Source: Rhizophlyctis rosea
Lineage: Eukaryota; Chytridiomycota; Chytridiomycetes; Rhizophlyctidales; Rhizophlyctidaceae
Assembly: GCA_027596075.1 (NCBI GenBank)
Contig: JADGJC010000141.1
Location: 36,100-100,099 of the forward strand
Reading direction: 5' to 3'
Length of the DNA: 64,000 bases
The translations under genes were made by a program, and so were the position numbers. Below the pieces are notes generated by a model. That model had not been told where the DNA came from. It worked only from the letters and a program-made list of their open reading frames with translations, and did not search any database. Positions within the stretch are counted from its first letter, which is position 1. Each line of letters opens with the position of its first letter. Below, piece after piece: positions 1 through 11,723 of the stretch.

Positions 1-186
1 CAACGTATGTGGGGGGCGCTACAGGTCATTTGACTTATGATGGAATGAGGGAACACGTTTCGGGCTGGAGTTGAAACGCAAATGAAACCTTTGAATCGCA
101 CAGTCAGTTTGGGCAAGAAAATAGGAGCGTAGACGTACCCGTTCCTAGTGGGCACAACCCCGCGTGTAAAATGCCATTGTGAATGA

Positions 187-654
187 TCACATGAACCACT
201 TGCTGAGCAAGGCCACAGCAACCAATCCCAACGCAATCGAAGGTTGTTGCCCAGCACCACCCCTCACCGCCCCACTATGCATGTGCGCCAACGCACAATT
301 CCCATCACTCCCCGTAACGTTTCCCGGATAAAGCACATAATCTCCTGGCTGTATCCCCGTCTGCAACCCCGTACAAGTTGCATTCGTCCCACTCCAGTCC
401 GTTCCGCCCACAGCGGGCCCCTGTCTACAGTTAGGTCCCTGGAAGACCGTGACGAAAGTCTGTCCGACTGAAGAGGTGTTGAGCGGGTTCCAACCGGCTA
501 TGAGGGACATGTTGACGTTGTTGAGAGTGAATGGGAAGCATGTCTCGGTGGTGTTTTTGCCAGTTAGGCAGGGGAATGGGACGGTTGTTACGGGGGTGCC
601 GGTGCAGTGTTGGGAGACGGGGTAGAGGTTTATGGAGCAGGTTTGGCAGGGCAT
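187..654 (-). CDS. Secreted GPI-anchored glycoprotein, 5' end unresolved
   Basis: The readable part is about 155 residues from the Met at 654. It is rich in cysteine (CQTC, HC, PCL, TCFPF, NCRQ, TCTG, NCAL) and carries about five N-glycosylation sequons (NTT, NMS, NTS, NAT, NVT). It ends in a hydrophobic stretch (IALGLVAVALLSKW) preceded by small residues (GAVRGGAGQQPS), the usual form of a GPI-attachment signal. No signal peptide is encoded directly upstream, although a secreted protein of this type should have one. A GTGAGT donor lies upstream near 775-782, so the signal sequence is probably in an earlier exon that I could not join with confidence. The open frame itself continues up to 771. 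No known family was recognised; a cell-surface role is inferred only from the architecture. Confidence 0.6.
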   Translation of the reverse strand: MPCQTCSINLYPVSQHCTGTPVTTVPFPCLTGKNTTETCFPFTLNNVNMSLIAGWNPLNTSSVGQTFVTVFQGPNCRQGPAVGGTDWSGTNATCTGLQTGIQPGDYVLYPGNVTGSDGNCALAHMHSGAVRGGAGQQPSIALGLVAVALLSKWFM

Positions 655-891
655 TGTGGTGATAGGTAAGGGGTGGGGAATCTTAGGGCTACCAGACTTG
701 AGGGAAGGGTGGGGAAGAAAGCGAAAAAAGACGTGCAGGTCCTGCAAGATCAGCAGACTTGGACTTGCCACTCACCATCTGATGGAGGTTGGTGACACCT
801 ACTGGATGTGGAGTAACTTGAAGAGCCGATTGACGCGAGGATCCCAAATCAGGGGTGCACCTTCTGAAGCTGGAAATGAACCCACACCCTG

Positions 892-926
892 CTTGCCCAG
901 TCATTACTGCTTGCCCAGTCATTACA
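892..926. repeat. Two tandem copies of an 18-bp unit
   Basis: The unit TGCTTGCCCAGTCATTAC occurs twice head to tail with no visible mismatch. It lies in non-coding sequence just upstream of the GPI-protein gene. It is most simply a recent slippage duplication; a role as a tandem factor-binding site is possible but unsupported. Confidence 0.8.
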
Positions 927-3147
927 TCCGTGAACCGATAAAACAGGGAATAGTCAACAAGGAAAAGAACATCCGCGGAGTTTGTGGAAGGAATGTTTGA
1001 GGGGCACGGTTAATTGTTGCCTTCTCACGCACATTGCGCTTTTCCAAGACCTTGATCCTATTTTTGCTCGTACATCCCCTCTGTCTTGATGCGGATGATG
1101 TGCCGAACAGATGGACAAGACATGGTGATGATGATGTCTTGTTTGTGATACTTGTTGAGGAACTTGCGTCCAGCAACTACCGAGTGACCGGTTACGCACT
1201 CTGAGGTTGCCCCACATCATCAATATGAGAGGGTTGGTATGCTGCGAAGACACCCGTCAAATTGGTTATAAACAAAAAGAAATGATTGCCCATCATTAAA
1301 TAGTGCAAAGGCATCATGTTCTGCTGCCAATGAGGTTGTCATACCCGATAACTCACGGCATGTTGTGCAGGTCTGTTTTGATGTACTTGATGTCTTTGAA
1401 CGGAAGTTCGCAAGTGAATGAGGTGACAATACACCAGATTGATACCGATGCTTCGAGGTCGCCGCTGGAATATCAACGCACCATGTCCCATTTCCTCCCT
1501 GCCACAAGCACGTCTGGGTTCCTCAAGTGAATGACAGCCCCTACTAGCAGAATTCCATTGGCCTGTCTTTCTCTCTCCTTTTGCAACAGTCAAATGGGTC
1601 TTCATTGGCAATTCCCGCCATTAATATATCATTTCAAAAGGTGGCACGTTGAGAAGAGTCGTTTCCCTTATTAGAACCAAGAAGTAACTAGAGGAGTTCA
1701 CGGCGAAAGAGATGGGGGCGTAATTTGTCATGAAGACCCTCTGGTCTCGTCACAAAAGTGCACTAGATACAGGTTTAGAACCTTCCCAAGTTCCCCTGCA
1801 GAAGAGGTATGTTAGCATCGCTTGGAGAGCGGGAAAGAAATTATTGTCAACTGGGACAAACTGAATATTCCCTCAAGCACGTTTAGGTACAGATCGGCGG
1901 GTATGTGACGTCAAACGTCAATCGCCAAAAGTCACGGTAAATCATGATCAACAGCCCACCTTCAAACATACTGCAGACATACTGCAGAAAACACACGTCT
2001 CAATTGGTAGACTTTGACTGATCGCGCTAAAAAGTAATGAAGGGTGTGTCAGAGGTGGATGATCAACGCTCGGCTGGAAATGAAACACCTATCTATACCT
2101 CTCCCGACGCGCATTCTGTATCCAAGTATTATCAAGTGAACTCCGACTTTGGACATCGACACATGGGAAATCATGTGCATCTTAGCCGTTTGGAATATGC
2201 CCCACCAGATACTTTAGGCGGAGAACGATAATAGCGCTACAGCCGGAAGGTTCTTCAATCCGTCTTTTACACTACGTTTGTTTTTCCCTCACCAGGACCG
2301 ACCTCTGGCTGCAAGTCGCGGACTATTAACGTTTATCCACACCCACCTCTTCTGAATATACCCGAATGACCAACACGAGGTGACAATACTTGAAGTGATT
2401 TGGATGACACATACACAGCCTCAATACGGCAGGTTCCAGGATCGTCGTCTTTTTTCCACCGACAAACCGTGCCGTGCATATTACGACACTCTCAGATGGG
2501 ATTTTTCAGGATCGTACCAGCAACAATATAGCAAAACAAGGCGCACACTCCTATAAAACACGATGGCTTGGTCTCGTCCATGTGGAAGAAAAAGAAGAAG
2601 TCAACGCAAGTCACGCCATAGACATTCCTGCTGACATGGGAGTCAACAACTCAACGCGCGCCTCTGCTCCTGGGTTGGAGGCAAAAAGTTGCTCAGCCCT
2701 TCCATATCGTCCAAATCTCTTTGTCACGAGATGGAAAAAAAATACTTCGAAAATGACATGATTACAGCCTGACGGGGCGCTTCGCCATAGCCGCTCAGCC
2801 TGCTAAACATTATCAACATACCCATTTCCTCCTTTCTGGTCTTGAAACGTTGAACATCCTGATGTCATCTGGATGATCAGAGCTGGAAAAGAACCAAAAA
2901 AGAATCGAAGGAGCCCCGGTATTCCCACGTACTGAAATGAGCCAGCATCGTTCAGTCAACCCGTCACTCACATATAGGAACCCACGCTAGCCCATCGATA
3001 CATCGGGAAACCGTTCTCCAAAAACCACTCGACAGGATGTACATACTTGGAACTAACCTACTGAATGCACATAAAAAAGCTAACTTGTCCTACCAAAACC
3101 TTTTAAACCCTATCCCACCACCTGCCCACTAAACTTGGAAACCCAAC
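927..3147. other. Intergenic stretch without a recognisable gene
   Basis: Only short open frames occur here, in all six frames, none with a recognisable motif or the C/G-biased third positions seen in the real genes nearby. A short direct repeat (CATACTGCAGA) lies near 1969-1987. I see no RNA gene. Confidence 0.6.
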
Positions 3148-5969
3148 CTAAAGCTCATCCCTCGCCTTCTCCTCCTTCTCCAAAACCCCCTCCTCCTTCT
3201 CAACAACCGGCACATCCCCCAACCCCTCCTTACTCTCCACAACATTCGGCACCTCCTCTCCCTCTCCTTGTACAACAACCTTCTCCTTCGCCCCCCCCTC
3301 CTCCGGCGTCAGAATCGGATTCCCCTCCTCAATAAAGAAAGGCGCCCTAAACGCAAACACCCTCGAACTAGCGCCCACCCAAAGATAATACGTACCCTTC
3401 TCCACAACCCACTTTTGCTTCTCCACACTCCAAATCTCCAAATCCCGCCTCCCAAAAACGAATTCAACGTTCTCCGTTTCGTTTTTCTTTATAAAGACTT
3501 TTTCGAAGCCTTTGAGGACTTTGGGGGGTTCACCCGTATGTTCTGGATAGCTGATATATAACTGCGCGACTTCGTGGCCGTCGTACTCGCCAATGTTTTT
3601 GATGTCGAAGTTGACGGCGATGGTGTCTGGGGTGGGGTTCCCGCCGTCTGGGTTGAGGTATTGGAACTTGGTGTAGGAGAGACCGTGGCCGAAGGGGTAG
3701 AGGGGGGCGATGTTTTTGGCGTCGTTCCAGCGGTAGTCGAGGAGGAGGGATTCGGTGTAGTTGATTTGGAGGGCGTCCGGGAAAGAGGGGTTGGTGTAGT
3801 CCAGAGCTGTCAGGGGAAAAGGCGGAAGAGCGAGTTAGACACGGCACATCTTAGAAAAGCGTTAGTAGAACGCATGGACATGAGGATCTCACCAGCAGGA
3901 TAATCCTCCCTCCTCCGATTGATAGTATACGGCAACCGCCCACTAGGATTCACATCCCCAAACAACACATCCGCCAACGCATTCCCACTCTCCTGTCCCG
4001 GCAACCCAGCCCACAAAATCGCCGTCACGTTCTCATGTTCCGCCCACGGCAACATATCCACCGGTCCCACAGCATTAACAACCACCACAACATTAGGATG
4101 ATGGTCCGCCACTGCCTTAATCAACTCCGCCCCGTTCTTCCACAAGGTGAGATTGTTCCGATCACCCTGGTTGCCGTCGACATTCAGGTGGGCTTCACCA
4201 GAGTTGGAGGAGACAAAGACGATAGCGGTATCCGCTAAACCGGCAACAGCGATGGCGGCTTCAGTGTCCCAGTCATCGAAAGACCAACGGACGTCAATGA
4301 TGTCTTTCTTTGCGCGATCAATGATACCATGGAGGGGTGAGATAAGGTATGGGAAGTTGGATGTTCCCGAACCCCAGCCCTGTGCAAGGTTTCCTTCATA
4401 ACCGGCATGGCTGCGGTAGTAACCCGGCCAGTGGGTGCCGGGCCCGGCACCGGAGCCAATCAAGGCGATGCTGGTACCTTTTTCGGGTGTGAGGGGGAGG
4501 GAACCGTTGTTTTTGAGCAAGACGGTGGAGGCGGCGCCTACTTCGCGGATGAGGGCGTCGTGGCCTTGGCTGACGGGAACGTGTTTGCTTAGTTTGGGAT
4601 CCCAGACGTGGAGATTTGTTTCGGGGAAGTCGTTGTGTTGGTCGGCGCGGATCCAGGCAGCTAGGATGCGGGTGACTTTGTCGTCTAGGAGATCTATGGG
4701 GACCTCACCCTATAGCATTGTATGTTAGACGTATTCCTTCGAGTGGTTATGGTCCTATGAACAAACCTACCGACTCAACCAAAGATGTCAAGTTCTTCCA
4801 CCAGAACGAGCCCTTCCCACCGAAGGTGTAGGGCGCCACATTCGGATAATTCTTCTTCGTAGGCTCAACCGCATCACCAGGCATCATCATATCCGTCCCA
4901 GCCAACGAAACGTTTAACCCATCATACGTAGCAAACCAATCCGTCATAACAAAGCCTTGGAAGCCCAACTCCCCCTTCAAAACCTCATCAATGATATACT
5001 TGTTCCCACACGCCTGGGTGTTGTTTACCATGTTGTAACTGCACATGATGCTGAGTACACCGGCTTCGACCGATGCACGGAAGGGTGCGAGCCAGACTTC
5101 GTGGAAAGCACGGTCGTCGACGTTGGAGGAGGAGTTGCGGCGGAAGTGTTCTACTTCGTTGAGGATGTAGTGTTTGGCGCAGGCCATGACGCCTTGAGAT
5201 TGGATGCCTTTGATTTGTTCGGCGGAGGAGACGGAGGTGACGTAGGGGTCGGCGCCTTGGCCTTCCCATGCGCGGCCGGCTTCGGGGGCGCGGGCAAGGT
5301 TCATCATGGGGGCGAGTGCGATCTGAGTGGTTTGTTGTAAAAATGATGCGCATGGGAAGGTGGATGATTCCAAAGATACTTACATGCGCTCCCTTTCCAC
5401 GGAATTCACGGCCCATGGCAACGCCGTGCAAGAACATCAGACGTTTGTCCCATGTGGTTGCAACGTTCATGCTGCGATGGTAGCGAACTTTGATATGAGA
5501 ATTGTGTGCTTTGAAGATTGTGCAAGGATTGTCTATCTTATGCCACCTTTCCCACGCTCCGTCAAGGCAGCACTTGCAACCCACCTAGCAGGAAAAGCAC
5601 TCGCACGATCCGTCCATCGCAATCCAGTAGGAGAATCATTCAGGCACAACCCCGTGAAGTTGATAGACGGAATCGGAGCAATATCACCGACACACTTCCC
5701 GGCTTCCCAGCCCATACCCGTGACGGCGATGATCTTCTCCTCGAGAGTGAGTTTGGCCACAAGTCCCCGCGCTTGCTCGACGGCTTCCTGCCATTTCGGG
5801 TCTGAGCCGCCTGTCACCGCGTCTGTAAGGGGTGGAAAGGGAGGCGTGAGAACGCCATTCGACGGCTGGCAGATGACATGGGAAGGAAACACTCACGGAA
5901 AGATCCCGCAGCGGCACTGGCTGAGGCTGCCAGAGCGAGGAGAGACGTGAAGGCAGTGGTGATTTTCAT
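3148..5969 (-). CDS. GH3 beta-glucosidase, secretory, C-terminal RDEL
   Basis: Six exons read 5897-5969, 5585-5822, 5384-5471, 4771-5322, 3893-4709 and 3148-3806; all phases agree and give 808 aa. Residues 1-20 (MKITTAFTSLLALAASASA) form a signal peptide. The first GH3 domain carries the nucleophile motif GFVMTDW (Asp near 261). The second carries the acid/base region SNSGEAHLNVDGNQGDRNNL (Glu near 489), and a C-terminal Fn3-like domain follows (YPFGHGLSYT). By family the enzyme removes beta-linked glucose from cellobiose and other glucosides. Two features are odd. After the Fn3-like part there is an acidic, Glu/Lys-rich tail of about 60 residues, and the protein ends in ARDEL, which resembles an ER-retrieval signal. 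A secreted fate is the default for the family; ER retention is the alternative. The pectate lyase lies next upstream on the same strand. Confidence 0.93.
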
Positions 5970-6102
5970 CGTCGTGTGTGACACTTCAAGGTGATGTGCC
6001 TGCTCTCCGGATCACCTCTCTAGCCTGCAGAGAGATGGGAGATGAGGTTGGAAGGGCAAGGGGTGGGGAGGGTGTCCTCCCGGTATATGTACAAGGTGAG
6101 GT

Positions 6103-6114
6103 GTTTATAAATAG
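6103..6114 (-). promoter_or_regulatory. TATA-like element upstream of the GH3 gene
   Basis: Read on the minus strand the site is CTATTTATAAAC, about 135-145 bases before the GH3 start codon, in otherwise G+C-richer sequence. The spacing fits a fungal core promoter with a 5' leader. It is called by motif only. Confidence 0.4.
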
Positions 6115-6481
6115 CACTATGTTTACCACACGTCACAGGCCATGCATGATTTTGGAGAACAAGGGTCAGGCCTTCCACCACCCGCAACGTGTGGTAAGTG
6201 AGGGTAGTACAAAGTCTCCGCGCACCGCGCCCCGTGTAACAATAGAAGAGTGGACTGTGTGGTGCTGCTGATGTTTTTTTTTGTTTTTTTGTTCGGTTTG
6301 CTTTCGACCTTCTCCAAGGCGTAGGCTTAGACTACAAAACGGAGGTCGAGTGCAGACGAACAAGCGAAAACAAGAAAATATTCACTACATTTCGATTGCT
6401 AGCCGTCTTTTGAAATCGATCTCGCAGTTCCCAGCCAACCTCAACTCTAGGTGCACTACTTGCACTTATGTCTATTATACT

Positions 6482-8287
6482 TTACAGACATTGAGAATAC
6501 TGGAAATGGGAGGGATCACAAATTGTAATTAGCATTTTTGACCATATCGTCTGTCGGCAGGCGCGCCATGATTGCAATGGTTTGATGGCCACTTACCCAA
6601 TCATTGGAGTAGGTGCAGGTTGAACCAGATTGACAGCCTGCGATATGTGTCATGCAGATGGATGAAGGCATCAGCGATGGCGTGAAAAAATTGAGTCACA
6701 AGCTCGCTTCCAAATGCAAATTCATCATATGCTCCCCGTTTACTCACATGTAGGTCCGGTGAAGTCCTGACCACCACATTGCCCATATTTGCCCGCACAG
6801 TTAGAACCGCCAGAGCCGGAACTTATAGTGGTTGTCGAAGTTTTTGACTTGGTCGTGGTTGCCTTCGACGTTCCGGTCGTGCTGACTTTCACAGTCGTGG
6901 TCGTGGCAGCTTTCGTTGTGGTGGTAGTTGTGACCACTTTCGTAGTAGTAGTTCCACCTCCTGAACTTCCTGACCCAGCCACCAACGAATTCGCATACGC
7001 CTCAATAGCCGTATACCCATCCGCCACAATCTTCGTCGAATCCTTCACATTGGGATCAAACCCGTTCTTCAGTTCCCACGCATCGGGCAATCCGTCCCCA
7101 TCTGTGTCCGTTGGACCCGACCCCGTGGGCACAGTGCCAGGTCCGTTCAATGGCGCATCCGTCTCATGACGAAGGGACACACCCTTCGTACCGAGGGAAC
7201 GCACGTTATTGATGTAGTATGTGTCGACGCTATCACGGACGAGGGAGGCGCCGGCGTTGGCGAGGACGTGGTCGTAGGCTTGTTGGGCAGTCAAGAGGGT
7301 CTTCACGGTAGGGTACCCGTACCGTTCCGGACGAACATCAATACCAAGGGCGGATACGTCGAACGCCGTCCCGTCAAGCTTCCCGTTCACGTTGGTATCA
7401 ACCAAATTGTTGGTGAAGTACGCCTTAAAGTTCGTGTTCCCTCTCGAGAAGGCATCCGCCGTCGAATTGGGACCAGCTACATAATAGTTTCCAACAATGT
7501 TGACGTTGGAAACCCCCTCCGAATCCCCCCCAAGGATGTATCCACCCCCCCTCCCCCAATTGTACACCACATTATTGACGAAATCATTAACACCCTTCAC
7601 CTTCGGATTCCGCGTATTGTTATCAACATACAAACTCCTCAAAATACTAACCCCCCCATCAGTCTGAATCAACCCCCCACAACTATGCGGTTCCAACCCC
7701 CCACTAACAATACTCTCCTGTATCGTAACATTCCTCACATCCCCGTTAATAGAAAACGTCTCATCCCTCCCCCACGCCACGGAAACGTGGTCGAAAATCA
7801 TGTTACTCCCCTCAGCTATACCGAGCGCGTCTTTACCGTCGGTGCCTTTGACGCCCATGCGGAAACGGATGTATCGGACGATGGAGTCGTTGGCGTTGGA
7901 GAAGGAGACGCCGTTTCCGTAGATTGTTATGCCGGAGCCTGGGGCGGTTTGGCCGAGGATGGTGGTGCGGGGGAGGGCTACGAGGCGGTCTGTGATGGTG
8001 ATTTGGCCGCTGATGGCGAAGACTACGATGCGGTCGGATTTGCTGTGTGGATGTCAGCACCCTGTGGAGCCCGGCATATCAGTCACCGCCCACACTTACC
8101 TCATAGCATCACGCAAAGAACCAGTTCCCTTATCGTTAAGGTTCGTGACCACATAGACGGATCCTCCTCTACCGCCCTTGGCGTATGCACCAAATCCTTC
8201 CGCGCCAGGGAAGGCGAGAAGCGACGCAGCGGTGGCAGATAGAGGTGCCGCGAGCAAAAGGTAACTTAATAGATGACTGGTCAGCAT
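6482..8287 (-). CDS. PL1-type pectate lyase with C-terminal CBM1
   Basis: Four exons read 8100-8287, 6748-8042, 6597-6637 and 6482-6499; phases agree and give 513 aa. A signal peptide ([20 protein letters not shown]) is followed by [17 protein letters not shown], the start of a right-handed beta-helix lyase domain. It contains [14 protein letters not shown] and [10 protein letters not shown], which match the PL1 'DH' and 'RNPK' regions. Next comes a short calcium-binding-like segment, [12 protein letters not shown], as at the end of many bacterial relatives. Then comes a Thr-rich O-glycosylatable linker, and a CBM1 whose six cysteines are completed only by splicing the two tiny last exons ([23 protein letters not shown]). 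The enzyme should cleave de-esterified pectin by beta-elimination outside the cell, with CBM1 holding it on cellulose. Exact PL subfamily is not certain. Confidence 0.92.
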
Positions 8288-8363
8288 ATTGTAAATTTAT
8301 CGGAGTTGGGGCGCTGCTGGAAGTTGCTGGAAGGGGAAGTAGGGGATGGCTCAAGCAAGCTCG

Positions 8364-8373
8364 ACTTATATGT
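8364..8373 (-). promoter_or_regulatory. TATA-like element upstream of the pectate lyase
   Basis: On the minus strand the site reads ACATATAAGT, about 80 bases before the start codon. It is the best TATA-like match in the upstream sequence. It is called by motif and spacing only. Confidence 0.4.
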
Positions 8374-9453
8374 TACAAATAATGCTTGGAACCTAATGCT
8401 CCGTTCACTGTCTCCGCAGACTTCCTGCCATATGGGTTGCAGCACCAAGGACGGAGCCGACCACTTTATGGGTGGCCCTTCCGTTGAAGATTCCAATCTT
8501 TTTGAGGCGCACATTACGTCGGACAAGAATAGAATATTTTTAGAGAAACCCCCACTCGGAATGGATGGTGTGCCGTTTGTGTCTCGGGCGTATCCATAAA
8601 TGGCATATGCACCTTTATGCATCATATCCTGGTGGGGGGCCTTCATGCTGTAAGAGTAGGTAAGGATGCGCCATTCTCAAAATGGACGGATGACAATGAA
8701 AGCGTAATGTGAGAAGCGACCTGTCAAACTTGTGTCAACTTTGTGGTCTCCGCAAAGGCTCCGTCCGGCACGGCCAAGTTGTGGCCAGGAAAAAGAGGTA
8801 TGCGACTTCCAATCCCACCGCGTTGTGATAAATCCCGCACAGATACATAGGTCAAATAACCCTCATGACCGACACTTCATACCTTTCGCACACACGCCAA
8901 AGTGCGCAACTACCAATACCACGCTGACAATGTCATTGATATACAAGACGGAGCATCTTGAGAACTTTGACAGAAGAACATCTGTAGTTACTCCAACGTT
9001 TGCTAACTCTATCCTCTGCACCAAAACAACCTGAGCCGTTTCAAAAAAAGATTGGAATTGTAGTTTGGGATGGCACCGTGAAACTCATGAAACCTCCAAC
9101 CACAGCGTTCAGAACTGAACAGAAGGATGCACGCCTCAAAGATCAGCCATATATACAGCGCAGCTCACAACTCGTACAACTCCCATTAGTCGAACATGAT
9201 CCATATCATATGGACCATATGCGGAATGGCCGTTCAAATTCCGCACCCCAAAACATCGAAAAGGTCCTATACGGAGAACGGCCTGTATTACTGTTTTGCA
9301 ACCAGTGCAGGCAAATTGTGGGGTAAATCAAGCATATTTTGAGCTGCCATCATACATGACATAAGGCCATGTGATGCTATTGCCCTTTCCAGCAGCACAT
9401 CGTCGTCATCCCGCACATACTCTTTGTCCGCTTCCGATTCCACCCCTTCTTCA
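8374..9453. other. Intergenic stretch, no gene seen
   Basis: Short open frames only. Overlapping CATATG palindromes lie near 9196-9221 (CATATGGACCATATG). This is the upstream region of the pectate lyase and the downstream flank of the membrane-protein gene on the same strand. Confidence 0.5.
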
Positions 9454-10966
9454 TCAAACCGGCCCAACATCCCAAACCTTCATCCCATACCCCTGACCAT
9501 CCGGAACCGTCACTTCCATTCCCAACGGCCGAATCTCCACCTCAAACTTCAAGGCTGTAAAGTCGTCATGTGGGACAGTAATGTACAACAACCGGGTTTT
9601 GTTAACGGGCTTGTCTCCTTCCCGAATTTGGGACCCAGCTAGGATGATACGATCGGAGGATGCGGTCGATGACGATGGAGGGAGAACTATCATGGATTTA
9701 TACTCCCAGTCAACCGGATTCAGCCACCAATACGGTCGCTCTTCAGCCCTTTCAAACTCTAAATAATGTCGTGGTAAACCAACCCGTCGTCCCGTCACCG
9801 GATCCACCTTAATCAAAGTAATATACCCCTGCGTATCCTGCCAGTATTCATCATCGTAGTCAATGATGTACCTTCCATGACGGGTTGGGATGGCTATATA
9901 AGTATGCTTATCCGTCGATCCCACCAAAGTCTGAAGGCAATGTGGTTGGAAATACCTATCTTTCAGGGGCGCGGGGTAGATCGCATCACGGAGATTGAGG
10001 GACCAGAGACGCGTGCCATCGGTGAGGGAATATTGGATGGCCGAGTAAGTGTAAGACCCACCATAAAGATCGTGTTCAATGACGGTGATTGTGCCATTTG
10101 TTGTTGGTGTTCCTTTAGCGACGAGGGAGGATGGGACGATCTGACCAAAGTCCAGGATTTTGACAACGCTAAGTCGGCGGACGGAGGGGTCGTTCGAGGT
10201 TATGTTGATGCCAAAGAGTCTGTTGCGGATGTATTTGCCACCCATGCAGAGGATGAGGAGGTAGTTGGGTTCTGTGAGTTGGGACCAGATGGGGTATCAT
10301 ACACAGTCGTCGCAGTCCCATTTTGTGTAAGCTACGCGGAACTGGTCTGCATCTTTTGGCGTTATCTGGTGGACGGATATTTCGCCTGTCGGACCTGTAG
10401 GGGATACAAGCTCCCGCGAGATTACGACAGTATCATATGGCGAACATGGGTTGGTCTTTTGGTAAGTTGTGGTGGACGTATAAGTGATTGGCGATTGTGT
10501 GTGCGTTGCACAGGTTACCACATACCATATTGAAGTTGCCAGTTGCCACGGTAGTCCTTGAAGGGTAATTTGTTCCGTTCCAAAAATCCCGCTGTGCATA
10601 TGAACTGTTCAGCACATGTCCCATCGCCAACTCTGTAGTCGCGAAGAAATAAGCGTCATGGCGGTACAGGTGACGTGGGCACGCCTCCTCCTTGGAAGAT
10701 GAGGCCTCAGGGTTTACAGACGAATGCCGGAAGCGCTGCTGATCCCAAAGCCATTGACGGAAGCTGGAACGTCCATCATTCAAACCAACTCCGCCCATGA
10801 ACGAGGTGGGAAGGACCAAAGGGAGGACAATGAGCAGAGCTATCAGGAAAAGTAGGCCGCGTACGAGATAGCGGATGGACTGGCGGACGGGTTGTTTTGG
10901 AAGGTGGGAAGGGTCGAGATCCAATAGGGATTTCTCGACCTCCCGTTTTGTGCGTGAGATTAGCAT
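9454..10966 (-). CDS. Type II membrane glycoprotein with an in-frame TGA
   Basis: Exon 1 is 10526-10966. A 70-nt intron with a GTATGT donor follows. The second exon is one frame from 10455 to 9454, interrupted once by TGA at 10297-10299. Codons on both sides read well and share frame: KWDCDDCV, stop, YPIWSQLTEPNYLL. Without the stop the product would be about 480 aa. The N-terminal 32 residues are basic (cytosolic), residues about 33-53 form one membrane helix (YLVRGLLFLIALLIVLPLVLP), and the rest would be lumenal or extracellular with sequons (NSS, NGT, NIT). Repeated segments such as YSAIQYSLTDGTRLWSLNLR and IALAGSQ-like stretches suggest a beta-propeller, but I cannot name the family. The TGA could be a sequencing error, a disabling mutation, an unusual intron or recoding. 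I list it as a CDS because nothing else looks decayed. Confidence 0.6.
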
Positions 10967-11723
10967 TGTTGCGGCGATGAAAAGTGAGTGATGCGAAGAC
11001 AGCGGTGTAAGGTTATATTTCCAGAGCTCACTTTACAAATGATGCACGTCCTTTGCGGCAAAAGCATGAAAAGCAAGACGCACACAAGTTTTTGCGAGAT
11101 GAAACTGCGAGCCTTGTTGGGCTGTTCTAACATGTCTATAGGAGCGCCAGTTGTGCACGTGGGTTAGATGATGGCGGTATCCGAACTCGGAGCCCTCGGA
11201 GAGTGCCGCGCAGACCATTTCGTCACCCACGTTCTTGTTGTTGCGAGCATCGAAAAGTTCAAAAGCTGTCAGGAGTTGGTGATACTGGCGGATGGATTAT
11301 CGGCTATTGCTGTGATTGAATAAAGGGCGACTCCAACGTGTAGCGTCGCCGAATGTGTCGAGCCGAAACAACACACCCTATGCCATACCAAGGCAAATCG
11401 TGGGATAAAGACTCTTGCAGGAGAGGGTAGGCACCTCTTCGTCAGATGATGTACAAAACCCCCCTTCCACCAAATCTCAACTTCCAAAAATGCCTTCCCC
11501 CATCCACACGCAACCATCGCCAAAAACATCAAACTCAACATATCCCATCAAATTAAAGATATAAACGGTTACTACAAAAAAACGGGGTAACAAAGACAGC
11601 CGGAAAAATGAACATGGGAAGAAGCAAAATACACACAAAAAAAAAGAAGTCAACGCCCAAAGCGTGGGGAACAAAACAACTAATCACAAGAAAGAGGCGA
11701 AATAATCCCGCCCAGCAAGTCCT
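10967..11723. other. Intergenic stretch, no gene seen
   Basis: This lies between the start of the type II membrane protein and the end of the LisH/WD40 gene. Short frames only. An A-rich patch (11569-11650) directly follows the end of the WD40 gene and may contain its 3' processing signals. Confidence 0.5.

Noticed and set aside
10268..10300. A 31- or 33-nt intron that would remove the TGA of the membrane-protein gene
   Set aside because: The first breaks the reading frame, the second creates TAA at the junction, and both are shorter than any other intron accepted here.
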